Assembly: GCF_024435355.1 (NCBI RefSeq)
Contig: NZ_JAMJWG010000001.1
Location: 372,001 to 436,000, forward strand
DNA from: Streptomyces odontomachi
GTDB taxonomy: Bacteria; Actinomycetota; Actinomycetes; Streptomycetales; Streptomycetaceae
Length of the DNA: 64,000 nucleotides
Direction of reading: 5' to 3'
Position numbers and translations under genes: made by a program. Under the pieces are notes generated by a model. The model was not told the DNA's origin. It worked only from the letters and a program-made list of their open reading frames with translations, and searched no databases. Shown here piece by piece: positions 8,753 through 16,492 of the stretch (within the stretch, counting starts at the first letter, position 1; each line of letters starts with the position of its first letter).

Positions 8753-9146
8753 CCTCTGGATGTCGCGCAGATTCTCGCCGTTGCCGCGCTCGATGGACCA
8801 GGGGCTCCAAGCAGTGACATGGCGGCGCGACCTGCCGTGCCGGCTCTCCAGGGCCACCGCCGGCAGATCAGGCCGCAGGTCGACGGGACGAAGGCGTCGT
8901 TGAAGTCCGAGGCGTCGTGTCGGTCCCCTCGCACGGGTGGCGGTGATCGCTCCGTTGCGCGGACCGTGACGTACATCGCGCCCGAATTAGACCATTCTGC
9001 CCCTTTTATTTATGTGATCACGTTTTCGGGTCACGTAGGGTCGCCCTACCGGGAAGTCTGGACGCGTACCGGGCTTGCGGTCGAGTGACCGGGTGCATGT
9101 GGGTGATCCATGCGGCCGGCAGAGACAGAGCAGGACGGAAACCCTC
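8753..9146 (+). other. Intergenic region before the serine hydrolase gene
   Basis: 394 bases without a convincing gene. It contains an AT-richer stretch near 8985-9030 (CCCTTTTATTTATG). Just downstream is a short inverted repeat, GTAGGG-TCG-CCCTAC (9035-9049), about 98 bases before the GTG start at 9147; this is a plausible promoter/operator for the serine hydrolase. It does not match the BlaI-type palindrome found at 11434 and 12555. Confidence 0.5.
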
Positions 9147-10073
9147 GTGAAAACACCGCCTACATCCGGCCGCCGCTCGCGACGGGCGCTGGCCGCGGTC
9201 GCACTCACCGGTTCTGCGCTCGCCGCGCTCGCGACGGCCACCCCCGCCGGGGCGGTCACCTCCGCGGCGCCGGCCGCTCCGGCAGGGGTGACCTCCTCCG
9301 AGGCGTGGGTCGGCGGCGCGCAGGTGCTCTGTACGTCCCACCGGTCCGGTCTTGCGCCCCGGCTGGCGCAGGACATAGCCGGCTCACTCCGCGGTCGCCA
9401 GGGAACCTCGGCGCTCGCCCTCTACGACCGGAGCACCGCCACCACGTGCTCACTCAACGCCGACAGGGCCTTCGACTCGGCAAGCGTGGTCAAGGCCACG
9501 GTGCTCGGGGCGCTGCTGCGGCAGGCCATGGACGGGCATCGCACGCTGACGCCCCGGGAGGTGGCGCTGAGCACCGCGATGATCACCAAGTCGGACAACG
9601 CCGCCACCTCCACCCTGTGGCGCCAGATCGGACACGACGGAATCAATCGCTTCCTCACCCTGGCGGGAATGCGGCACACCGTTCCGGCGGCCGACGGGCG
9701 CTGGGGACTTTCCCAGGTCACCGCCGGTGACCAGCTGAAGCTGCTGCAACTGCTCACCTCGGACAACCCGGTCCTCGACCGGCCGGCGCGCACCTACGCC
9801 CTGAACCTGATGCGGCGGGTCGTCCCCGAGCAGCGATGGGGGGTGTCCGCCGGGGCGCCCGGCACGGCGGCCGTCCATCTGAAGAACGGCTGGCTGCCGC
9901 GTACGACCCACGGCTGGCGGGTGCACAGCATCGGGGCCTTCACGGACGGTGGACACGACGACGGGATCGTCGTTCTCTCCCAGGGCGATCCCACGATGGA
10001 CTACGGCATCACCACCATCCAGGGCGCTTCCCGCGTCATACACCGCGATCTGGGGCAGGCCCACGTGCGGTGA
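9147..10073 (+). CDS. Secreted serine hydrolase with class A beta-lactamase fold
   Basis: 308 residues from the GTG at 9147. A basic N-region with GRRSRRALAAVALTG then a hydrophobic core and an AGA cleavage site make a Tat- or Sec-type signal peptide. The penicillin-recognising motifs are in the class A order: SVVK (SxxK) in FDSASVVKA, SDN in ITKSDNAATS, and KNGW where true beta-lactamases have KTG or KSG. The omega-loop glutamate of class A enzymes is not evident. Many Streptomyces proteins of this type are annotated as class A beta-lactamase-related serine hydrolases, and the substrate may be peptidoglycan-derived rather than a drug. It converges on the M56/BlaI pair, which fits a cell-wall role. 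Confidence 0.85.
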   Translation: MKTPPTSGRRSRRALAAVALTGSALAALATATPAGAVTSAAPAAPAGVTSSEAWVGGAQVLCTSHRSGLAPRLAQDIAGSLRGRQGTSALALYDRSTATTCSLNADRAFDSASVVKATVLGALLRQAMDGHRTLTPREVALSTAMITKSDNAATSTLWRQIGHDGINRFLTLAGMRHTVPAADGRWGLSQVTAGDQLKLLQLLTSDNPVLDRPARTYALNLMRRVVPEQRWGVSAGAPGTAAVHLKNGWLPRTTHGWRVHSIGAFTDGGHDDGIVVLSQGDPTMDYGITTIQGASRVIHRDLGQAHVR

Positions 10074-10102
10074 CCACCGGGGCGACCTCACGCGCGTCTG
10101 GC

Positions 10103-11038
10103 TCAGCGGTGGGACTGTTCGCCTTGGGCGATTTCCACGTCGCGGTGTACGGAGACGGCCCCGGCCAGGGCGGAGGCTCCGGCGGACCCGCACAGGAGGG
10201 CCACGGCCAGCAGCGCGGGGATCAGACGCCGGGTCGGGGCCTTGGCGAGGAGGGCCTTGACGCGGGCTGGGACGGGTCCGGTGACCGCGCCGGAGGCGAA
10301 CTTGGGCAGGCTGACGCGTACCCGAGTGGTGGCGAGGGCCGCTCGGCCCACGGCCTTGGCGGTCAGCCCCCGGTCGCCTGTGGCGTGCGCGGCGGCCTCG
10401 TCCGCGGCGCGCTCGGCCGCGAACGAAACCTGAGGGGCGACGGCGGCGAGCGCGGGGTGGCACCAGCCGGCGAGCTGGGAGGTGGCGAGGAAGAGGTGGT
10501 GGCGTGCGGCGAGGTGGGCACGTTCGTGGGCGAGGAGTGCCTCGCGTTCTTCTTGGGCCAGCGCGCGGAGCATCCCGGTGGTCACCACGATTCGGTCCGC
10601 GGCGCGACGGCCCCCGGGCAGGGCGTAGGCGTCCGGGCGGACGTCGTCGATGACGCAGAGCCCGCCGGCGTGCGGAAGATCGTCGATATGGTCGTGGGCA
10701 GCGCGCAGCCGTCGTACTTCCGACAGTGTTCTGCGTGCCGCGGTGAGACCGGTGGCCGTCAGGGCGCCGCAGGACAGTGCGGACAGGGTCATGACGGCCG
10801 CTCCTGGGCCGGCTTGGAGCGGCTGGATGAGCTCGGCGAGGCTGGCGAGCACCGGAACGGCGAGAACGAGGGGGAGCAGGAGAACCCCCAGGGACGCCAC
10901 CGCTCCTACCGCCAGTGCTGCCGAAGCCGACGTGAGCGTCCACAGGGCGACATCGGGCCGTACCCGCGTCACCACTCGCCGGGCCAGCGGTGGTAGCGCG
11001 AACGGCAGGATCAGTGGGACCAGCAGGAGCGTGATCAA
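10103..11038 (-). CDS. M56-family (BlaR1-like) membrane metalloprotease
   Basis: 311 residues, starting at the TTG at 11038 that overlaps the stop of the BlaI gene (TTGA), so translation is probably coupled. N-terminal hydrophobic segments (LLLVPLILPFALPPLA; LWTLTSASAALAVGAVASLG and the next) precede a cytoplasmic zinc-protease domain with LLAHERAHLAARHH, the HExxH active site, and a downstream AERAADEAAA glutamate region. A final transmembrane segment lies near RRLIPALLAVALLCGSAGAS. Unlike staphylococcal BlaR1 there is no penicillin-binding sensor domain. In this family the protease inactivates the partner BlaI repressor on envelope stress. The sensing mechanism here is unknown. Confidence 0.88.
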   Translation of the reverse strand: MITLLLVPLILPFALPPLARRVVTRVRPDVALWTLTSASAALAVGAVASLGVLLLPLVLAVPVLASLAELIQPLQAGPGAAVMTLSALSCGALTATGLTAARRTLSEVRRLRAAHDHIDDLPHAGGLCVIDDVRPDAYALPGGRRAADRIVVTTGMLRALAQEEREALLAHERAHLAARHHLFLATSQLAGWCHPALAAVAPQVSFAAERAADEAAAHATGDRGLTAKAVGRAALATTRVRVSLPKFASGAVTGPVPARVKALLAKAPTRRLIPALLAVALLCGSAGASALAGAVSVHRDVEIAQGEQSHR

Positions 11039-11406
11039 CGCCCGTCTCCCCCCAGCAGGCGGCGAAGCTCCGCCTCGTCGTCCGGGCTGAGCCGCTCGAC
11101 GAACCGGGCCAGCGCCATGCTGCGGTCTCCGTCCTGGTTGAGTTCGCGGTGCATGCGCCGGGCGGTCAGGCCGTGGGCGTCCTCCACGGGGGAGTACACG
11201 AAGCCGCGTGAGCCCTCTTCGCGTTTCACTGCGCCTTTGTCGTGGAGGCGGGCGAGCAGGGTGGCCACGGTGGTGCGGGCCAGTGACTGCGGTAGGGCCG
11301 TCCTGACCTGCGCAGCCGACATCGGTTCTCGTCCGGCCCAGAGTGCCGCGAGGACGCTGGCCTCCAGTTCGCCCGCTGGTCTGCGCTCGCTGTCGGAATC
11401 CGGCAT
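11035..11406 (-). CDS. blaI: BlaI/MecI-family transcriptional repressor
   Basis: 123 residues from the ATG at 11406 (GGAAGG just upstream); a GTG at 11418 in the same frame is possible. The winged-helix core is clear: LEASVLAALWAGREPMSAAQ, VRTALPQSLARTTVATLLAR with the TTV-T-LL-R-L recognition helix, and KGAVKREEGSRGFVYSP. The C-terminal helix (SMALARFVERLSPDDEAELR) is the dimerisation region that the partner protease cuts in this family. It is coupled to the M56 protease gene. An 18-bp dyad with the BlaI TACA-TGTA core lies 28 bases upstream of the start, so it should repress its own operon, and an equivalent site lies before uppP. Confidence 0.92.
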   Translation of the reverse strand: MPDSDSERRPAGELEASVLAALWAGREPMSAAQVRTALPQSLARTTVATLLARLHDKGAVKREEGSRGFVYSPVEDAHGLTARRMHRELNQDGDRSMALARFVERLSPDDEAELRRLLGGDGR

Positions 11407-11433
11407 GGAACCTTCCACTCCCCGAGGTTCGTC

Positions 11434-11451
11434 GTCTACAAGATTGTAGAC
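11434..11451. promoter_or_regulatory. BlaI-type operator upstream of blaI
   Basis: Inverted repeat GTCTACAA-GA-TTGTAGAC, with perfect 8-bp arms around a 2-bp centre and the TACA/TGTA core typical of BlaI/MecI boxes. It lies 28 bases before the blaI start, consistent with autorepression. Confidence 0.8.
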
Positions 11452-11533
11452 GCATGGGTGGGGCCCGCGGCCAGCGGGCTGGCATGGGTGACGCTCCGCA
11501 CGGCGCCTCGCGCACGGCGCGTGGTCGCGCGTG

Positions 11534-12367
11534 TCAGCCGAGGACGTGCGTGGTCAGCAGGCCCAGGAGGAGGGTTCCGATGATGATGCGGTAGATCACG
11601 AACGCGTTGAAGGAGTGCTTCGCCACGAACTTCAGCAGCCAGGCGATGGAGGCGTAGGCGACCACGAAGGAGACGATGGTGCCTGCTGCCAGGGGAGCGG
11701 CGCCCACGCCGGTGCCGAGGGCATCCTTCAGTTCGTACAGGCCTGCTCCGGTGAGGGCGGGTATGCCGAGGAAGAACGACAGCCGGGTGGCGGCCACCCG
11801 GTCCAGGTCGAGTACCAGCGCGGTGGACATGGTGGCTCCCGAGCGGGAGAAGCCGGGGAAGAGCAGTGCGAGGATCTGCGAGCAGCCCACGAGCATCGCG
11901 TCCTTGAAGGTGACGTCGTCCTCGCCGCGGCGGTGCCGGCCCATCTGGTCCGCGGCCCACATGACCCCGCTGCCGACGATGAGGGATGCGGCGACCACCC
12001 ACAGCGATGCCAGCGGTCCTTCGATCAGTGGCTTTGCCAAGAGGCCGACGATCACGATGGGGATGGTGGCGTAGATCACCCACCAGGCGAACTTGTAGTC
12101 GTGGTCCGTGCGCTGCTCCTTGTGTGCCAGGCCACGCAGCCAGGCTCCGGCGATTCGTATGATGTCGCGGAAGAAGTAGACGAGGACTGCGGCGATCGCT
12201 CCTACCTGGATGACGGCTGAGAAGCCCACCACGGAGGCGTTGTCGACCGGGATGTCCATGAGGCCTTCGGCGATTTTCAAGTGGCCGGTGGACGAGACCG
12301 GCAGGAACTCGGTCACTCCCTCGACGGCGCCCAGGATGACGGCCTGGCCGATGTTGATCACACTCAT
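11534..12367 (-). CDS. uppP: Undecaprenyl-diphosphatase
   Basis: 277 residues, the normal length of UppP (BacA). Both family signatures are intact: EGVTEFLPVSSTGHL at residues 16-30 and PGFSRSGATMS around 170-180, which hold the catalytic glutamates, the serine and the arginine. About eight transmembrane segments are visible. The enzyme removes one phosphate from undecaprenyl diphosphate at the membrane, recycling the lipid carrier for peptidoglycan and wall polymers; extra copies give bacitracin resistance. It has its own upstream region with a perfect BlaI-type palindrome at 12555-12572, so it is likely a target of the adjacent BlaI repressor. The start ATG at 12367 follows GGAAGAG. Confidence 0.96.
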   Translation of the reverse strand: MSVINIGQAVILGAVEGVTEFLPVSSTGHLKIAEGLMDIPVDNASVVGFSAVIQVGAIAAVLVYFFRDIIRIAGAWLRGLAHKEQRTDHDYKFAWWVIYATIPIVIVGLLAKPLIEGPLASLWVVAASLIVGSGVMWAADQMGRHRRGEDDVTFKDAMLVGCSQILALLFPGFSRSGATMSTALVLDLDRVAATRLSFFLGIPALTGAGLYELKDALGTGVGAAPLAAGTIVSFVVAYASIAWLLKFVAKHSFNAFVIYRIIIGTLLLGLLTTHVLG

Positions 12368-12554
12368 CGGAACTCTTCCTTACGGCAGGAAACAAGGGAG
12401 ACACGGCGGGGAGTGAGGCTCTCGTCGACACGGGAAGCCCGGATCCGACCCGAGCGCGAACACTCTGGCGGCTGGCTGCTCGGGTCGGGTCCGCGACCGG
12501 CCGGCCAGCCGAGGGCATCGACGGGCGAGTACCGATCAAGCAGGTCCGCTGCCG

Positions 12555-12572
12555 GTCTACAGTACTGTAGAC
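12555..12572. promoter_or_regulatory. Perfect 18-bp BlaI-type palindrome upstream of uppP
   Basis: GTCTACAGTACTGTAGAC is a perfect palindrome sharing the outer GTCTACA/TGTAGAC arms with the blaI operator at 11434. It lies about 190 bases upstream of the uppP ATG and 67 bases after the stop of the chitinase-like gene, the right place for the uppP promoter. Confidence 0.75.
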
Positions 12573-12638
12573 GATATGGGTGGGCCCCGAGTTCCCGTGC
12601 TGCGGGGTCCGGACTCACCCGCAGCGGGGCGCCTCGCC

Positions 12639-13823
12639 TCAGCCTGCCAGCGCCCTCGCGAACGCCCCCGGCGGCTGTGTCACACCGCTGCACGTCGTCG
12701 ACGCGGCGGCCGTGTCGCCGTCGTGGCCGTCGCACTGCCGGTCGCGGGCGGTGGACCACAGGGACACCCAGGCGAGGCCCTCGCTCCGTGCGAACGACCG
12801 CAGCCGGTCCGCGTCCCGGAGCGTGAACGTCTCGTTGCGCACGTCGTTTTGGCCGATCATCGCGGTGACCGCCAGATGCCGCCAGGCGGATGTGTCCGAG
12901 AGCCGGAAGACCTGCTTCATCTGCCGCTGGGCGGCCCGCGCTGCCTTCTCCGCGTAGGAGCCCATGTCGCCGCCGTAGTAGGTGCCGTAGTTCATCGTCA
13001 TGATGTTGACGGCCGAGACGTCCACCCCGTGACGGGCGGCGGACTTCAGGACGGCAAGGCTGTCGGAGTTGAAGCCGTGCGGCATGACGGGCAGCGTGAG
13101 GGTCACCTGCGTGCCGCGCTGTTTCTGGAGCAGCGCCATCGCCGCGGAGCGCAGTTCGGTCGCCCGGTGGTCGGCCAGGACGCCCGCCTCGATGTCGAAG
13201 TCGGCCCGGCCGGCGCCGGCCGCGTCCAGGGCCCGGCCGTAGGCCGCCGCCAGCGTGCCGGCCCTGGTACAGGTGGTCGCCGGCTCGCGGCCGCCCAGGC
13301 CGCCGAAGGAGACCCGCACTGCGGCGCCCGAGTCCTTCAGCCGCCCGATCCGGGACCGCACCCCCGCGTCGTCGATCGCGCGACCGGCCCAGCCCGGGGT
13401 GCAGCCGCCGCGGGAGTTCGCGAAGGCCAGGTTGTAGACGTCCGGGGAGCCTGCGGAGTCCGACGGCGCCGCGGCGGTCGCGCTCACATACGGTGCGTAG
13501 CCGGTGCCGACCGGAGCGTACGACCTGCCGGACGGCCTCGGCGCCGGTCGGGAGTGCCCGGGCGCCCGGCGGTGCGTACTGCCGGCGGTGCCTTGGTCGG
13601 ACAGCGATGGCCGGCCACCCGCAGGCTGCGAGGCGTGCGGGTCGGACGCCGTGCCGTGGCGTGCCCCAGACCCGTCCGGTGCACCCGAGGAGCAGCCCGC
13701 CACGCCCAGGCAGACCGGGCCGCTCAGAGCGACGACACAGGCGAGGGCGGCGACGGGGTGACGGCCCCGCCGCCGCCCGGCTCCGGCTGCGCGGCCGGCG
13801 CGCCCGGCCGAACGCCTCGACAT
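12639..13823 (-). CDS. Chitinase-like (GH18) lipoprotein
   Basis: 394 residues. After an Arg-rich N-region comes VAALACVVALSGPVCLGVAG with a lipobox (VAGC), then a long Ser/Pro/Gly/His linker to about residue 115. The rest is a GH18-type (beta/alpha)8 domain: PDVYNLAFANSRGGC, VRVSFGGLGGREPAT (the SxGG strand), and RADFDIEAG in place of DGxDxDxE, with D-x-D-x-E retained, then VNIMTMNYG and a WVSLWSTARD end. Such proteins resemble the bacterial chitinase C/ChiD-type group that hydrolyses chitin or related glycans at the cell surface; activity is uncertain because the catalytic motif is not canonical. It lies directly upstream of the BlaI-type box and uppP. Confidence 0.8.
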   Translation of the reverse strand: MSRRSAGRAGRAAGAGRRRGRHPVAALACVVALSGPVCLGVAGCSSGAPDGSGARHGTASDPHASQPAGGRPSLSDQGTAGSTHRRAPGHSRPAPRPSGRSYAPVGTGYAPYVSATAAAPSDSAGSPDVYNLAFANSRGGCTPGWAGRAIDDAGVRSRIGRLKDSGAAVRVSFGGLGGREPATTCTRAGTLAAAYGRALDAAGAGRADFDIEAGVLADHRATELRSAAMALLQKQRGTQVTLTLPVMPHGFNSDSLAVLKSAARHGVDVSAVNIMTMNYGTYYGGDMGSYAEKAARAAQRQMKQVFRLSDTSAWRHLAVTAMIGQNDVRNETFTLRDADRLRSFARSEGLAWVSLWSTARDRQCDGHDGDTAAASTTCSGVTQPPGAFARALAG

Positions 13824-14071
13824 CGCTCACACCTCTGGTTCGCTCGCGTACTCGTGCGGATCGTGCCTGCTCAAGAGCTACGGACCAGTGGGCCACGCAG
13901 CCGGACGGGGACGGCCAGGGTTCGGCCTGACCCGTCGGACAGATGCCATGGCGACGGTAGTGCTCGAGTGCCGCTGCGGAAAAATCGAGCGACTTGTGCT
14001 GCTCGCACCACGCACGACGAGCTGTGTCGCTTCACCGACGCGGCTCGGTCGGCGAAGTCACACGGCGACGC

Positions 14072-14750
14072 TCAGGCCTTCGGGATGCTCGGGACCTGGC
14101 CGGTCGCCGAAAGGGACCACCCGAGCTTCCGGAACGTGGCGATGTCGTCGTGCAGGCGCGGCATCGGCGGTTCGAGGTCGATGAGCTCGTAGACGGTGAC
14201 GCCGTCGAAGCCGATGGAGCCGAGGGCCCGGGCCTAGCGCTCGAAGTCGACCTCGCCGCGATCGTCACACCCAGGGCCGCAGCCCGCTCCAGCAGGATCT
14301 CCAGCGCCTGGTCGAGCCGCCAGCGGCAGGCGTCGTCCGGAGCCGGGGACAGTGCGTGCCGGCGGCCCGGCATCACGATCACCATGCCGGCTTCCAGAGG
14401 CGTGTGCGAGTTCCAGTTCGCCGAGTACGGCGTCGACACTGGCGCGGCGGAAGTCGTTGCCGGGGCTGATCAGATTGATGTCGAGGAACCCCGGATTGGT
14501 GGAGGTGACCGCCAACCCCCGGGCGGTCGGCAGGCGGCGCAGCTCGTGCCGCTCGAACTTGCCGAACCCGGCCCGCACGACGTGAACGTGGCCGGCGGCC
14601 GGTGAGCGATCCGGTAGTTGGCGTCCGCGATGAAACCGGCCATCGACATGTCGGTGCCGCTTGCCGAGGCACGACGGACCGCGGGCGATACCGCTGGTGC
14701 CGCGGCGCAGCCTGCGGTCCATTGCACTGAGCGCAACGCTTGCACCGAGA
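14072..14750 (-). pseudogene. Sugar phosphate isomerase/epimerase-like gene, decayed
   Basis: Fragments of one xylose-isomerase-like TIM-barrel protein are spread over two or more minus-strand frames. MSMAGFIADANYRIA begins near 14670. STNPGFLDINLISPG and the following helix (about 14400-14520) are in another frame, and MVIVMPGRR to LGVTIA (about 14260-14400) is in a shifted frame. The C-terminal end (LGSIGFDGVTVYELIDLEPP, stop at 14072) returns to the earlier frame. A TAG at 14234-14236 sits where FERY would be expected, and about 80-90 residues seem to be missing before it. The gene therefore has at least two frameshifts, an internal deletion and a nonsense codon. Its former role was probably in sugar or polyol catabolism near the amylase genes. 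Confidence 0.75.
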
Positions 14751-14826
14751 TCTCGGTGGCGTTCGTCGCGGGGGTGTACCCGTACTTCTCGGCAGTTCGT
14801 GCGTGACGTCTTTACACGTGCGTGTT

Positions 14827-14854
14827 GCTGAAATATCTTGCTGCAAGTTTCAGC
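14827..14854. promoter_or_regulatory. Extended dyad, MalR/LacI-like operator candidate
   Basis: Outer arms GCTGAAA (14827-14833) and TTTCAGC (14848-14854) enclose an inner palindrome CTTGC-T-GCAAG (14837-14847). The inner CTTGC/GCAAG unit resembles the operators of LacI-type maltose regulators that control Streptomyces amylase genes (established for that group; match judged by eye). It lies between the decayed isomerase and the amylase pair. Confidence 0.45.
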
Positions 14855-14940
14855 ATGTCCATGCATACCGTGTGCGGCATGCGTAGGGACTACGGCTGCT
14901 GGCGCGTGTGGCCTTCCCCGTCGACACGTAGGAGTCCTCT

Positions 14941-15048
14941 GTGCTCTTCACAAAGAGCAGTCCGCGCCTGATCAGACGTGGCCATGTGCACGCCGACGTG
15001 GTGAACGTTCCCGGCGAGATCGGCGCCGACTGCACCTGCCCCGAGTAG
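14941..15048 (+). CDS. Possible small ORF or leader peptide (35 residues)
   Basis: A GTG at 14941 stands six bases after AGGAG and opens a 35-codon frame that contains LIRRGHVHADVVNV and ends in DCTCPE. The RR-x-HV-x-x-D-x-x-x-V pattern loosely recalls the short Arg-His-Val-Asp leader peptides seen before actinobacterial metabolic genes, but the match is imperfect. It could equally be a chance frame. It is 239 bases upstream of the CBM9-like gene, with the amylase next. Confidence 0.3.
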   Translation: MLFTKSSPRLIRRGHVHADVVNVPGEIGADCTCPE

Positions 15049-15286
15049 CGCGCGCACCCGGGCGACCGCGCCGGTACGCACGCGCTGCCACGCATCCGGT
15101 GGACGCGTGGCGGCGCCCTCCCCGCACGTCGTGCGATCCGATGACGGTGCGCCCTCGCCCCTGCCCGCTCACGGGTCGGCCGGCCGACCGGCGGCCGGCC
15201 CGTGAGGCCCGAATCCTCAGGTCGTCAGGGCGGATGTCCCCTGGCAGAGCGCCTGAGGAACGACCCGAGACCCCTCCGGAGTAGCC

Positions 15287-16381
15287 ATGTTCACACCCAC
15301 ACATCCGGCCCTGCGAAGTTCGCGTGCCGCCCTCCCCGGTGCGCGCAGCGCGCGCCGCGCCCTTCTTGCGGCGTGCATCGGTGCGGCACTGCTCGTCGTG
15401 GCCGGACAGACAACCGTCGCCGCGCAGGGGTCGGGCGCGGCGTTGCGCGACACCCAAGGCCCGTTCTACGCCACCAACCCCGCCGGCCAGGTCGGTCGGT
15501 CCGCCGCGATCACCGTCGACGGTGCGGCCACCGACTGGACACCGGACATGATCGTCGCGCAGGGCGTCGCCAACGACGACCCGCGGATCTTCCGCGGCAG
15601 CCACGAAGGCCCGGTCTACGACCTGTACTCCCTCTCCGCCGCCTGGGACGACAGCAACCTCTACCTGATGTGGCAGATCACCAACGTCACCGACGTCGTC
15701 GACCCCGCGCAGTCGTTCCCGCAGAGCGGAAACGGCAAGCCGTACGCCGTCGACATCCCCATGTCCGTCGCGCTGGACGTGGACCCGGCGTCCGGCACCG
15801 ACGGCATCCTCGACGGCGAGGACGACGGGGTGTGGGGGATCCACAGCACCTTCTCCACCGAGCAGGGCGTCGACGAGCTGATCAACTTCTCCAGCAAGCC
15901 GGGCGTGGGCACCCCCGCCCTGTTCACGCTCAACCCGCGGGGCGCCTTCGACTACCAGCCGGAAGACGTCCACACGTTCGAGGAGGCCGGCATCACCTAT
16001 GCCCATGCCGACGGACTCGCCGTCGACGACCTCGTCGGCATCAACGCGACCGGGAACGCCGGGTACGTGCCTGCCGACCTGCTGGACGAGTCCCTTTACA
16101 GCAACCTCCTCGACGCCGGCCACGACCCGCAACAGGACGCCACCTACGAGATGGGCATACCGCTGGCGAGCCTGGGCCTGACACAAGCAGCGCTCCAGGA
16201 GACAGGGCTCGGCGTGCTGCTGATGACCACCTTCGGTGAATCGGCCATCAACTCCCTGCCCCAGGATCCGGCCGTCCTCGACCACGCCACCGAGCCGTAC
16301 GGTGCCGACCCCTCCACCTCCCACGAGAAGGAGGACGGCGACCAGTTCACCGTCCCCCTCGCCCGCATCGGCCACGCGTAG
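15287..16381 (+). CDS. Secreted CBM9/DOMON-like carbohydrate-binding protein
   Basis: 364 residues, ATG at 15287 (no strong Shine-Dalgarno; GGAGTAGCC precedes). A long signal peptide ends near VVAGQTTVAAQG (residue about 47). The mature protein contains a beta-sandwich of the CBM9/DOMON type: ITVDGAATDWTPDMIVA, then VYDLYSLSAAWDDSNLYLMW, the pattern in which surface tryptophan and calcium-binding acidic residues hold sugar chains. The C-terminal half (LFTLNPRGAFDYQPEDVHTF onward) is a second domain I cannot name. No catalytic residues are visible. The alpha-amylase gene begins 111 bases downstream on the same strand, so it probably helps bind or present starch or glycogen outside the cell. 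Confidence 0.75.
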   Translation: MFTPTHPALRSSRAALPGARSARRALLAACIGAALLVVAGQTTVAAQGSGAALRDTQGPFYATNPAGQVGRSAAITVDGAATDWTPDMIVAQGVANDDPRIFRGSHEGPVYDLYSLSAAWDDSNLYLMWQITNVTDVVDPAQSFPQSGNGKPYAVDIPMSVALDVDPASGTDGILDGEDDGVWGIHSTFSTEQGVDELINFSSKPGVGTPALFTLNPRGAFDYQPEDVHTFEEAGITYAHADGLAVDDLVGINATGNAGYVPADLLDESLYSNLLDAGHDPQQDATYEMGIPLASLGLTQAALQETGLGVLLMTTFGESAINSLPQDPAVLDHATEPYGADPSTSHEKEDGDQFTVPLARIGHA

Positions 16382-16492
16382 CCACACCCGACGCAGGCAG
16401 CCCGCCGCCGGCTTCTCGCCGGCGCAACCGCACCCGTCTGCGCACGACCCGACAGGCCCGCACACATCTCCCACCTACAAGGGGACACCGCA

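Noticed and set aside
9035..9049. GTAGGG-TCG-CCCTAC before the serine hydrolase as a third BlaI box
   Set aside because: It lacks the TACA/TGTA core and outer GTC/GAC bases shared by the two accepted sites.
12576..14192. A long plus-strand frame over the chitinase-like gene and the start of the decayed isomerase
   Set aside because: It has no domain and no ribosome site, and it overlaps a well-supported minus-strand lipoprotein gene with a lipobox and GH18 strands.
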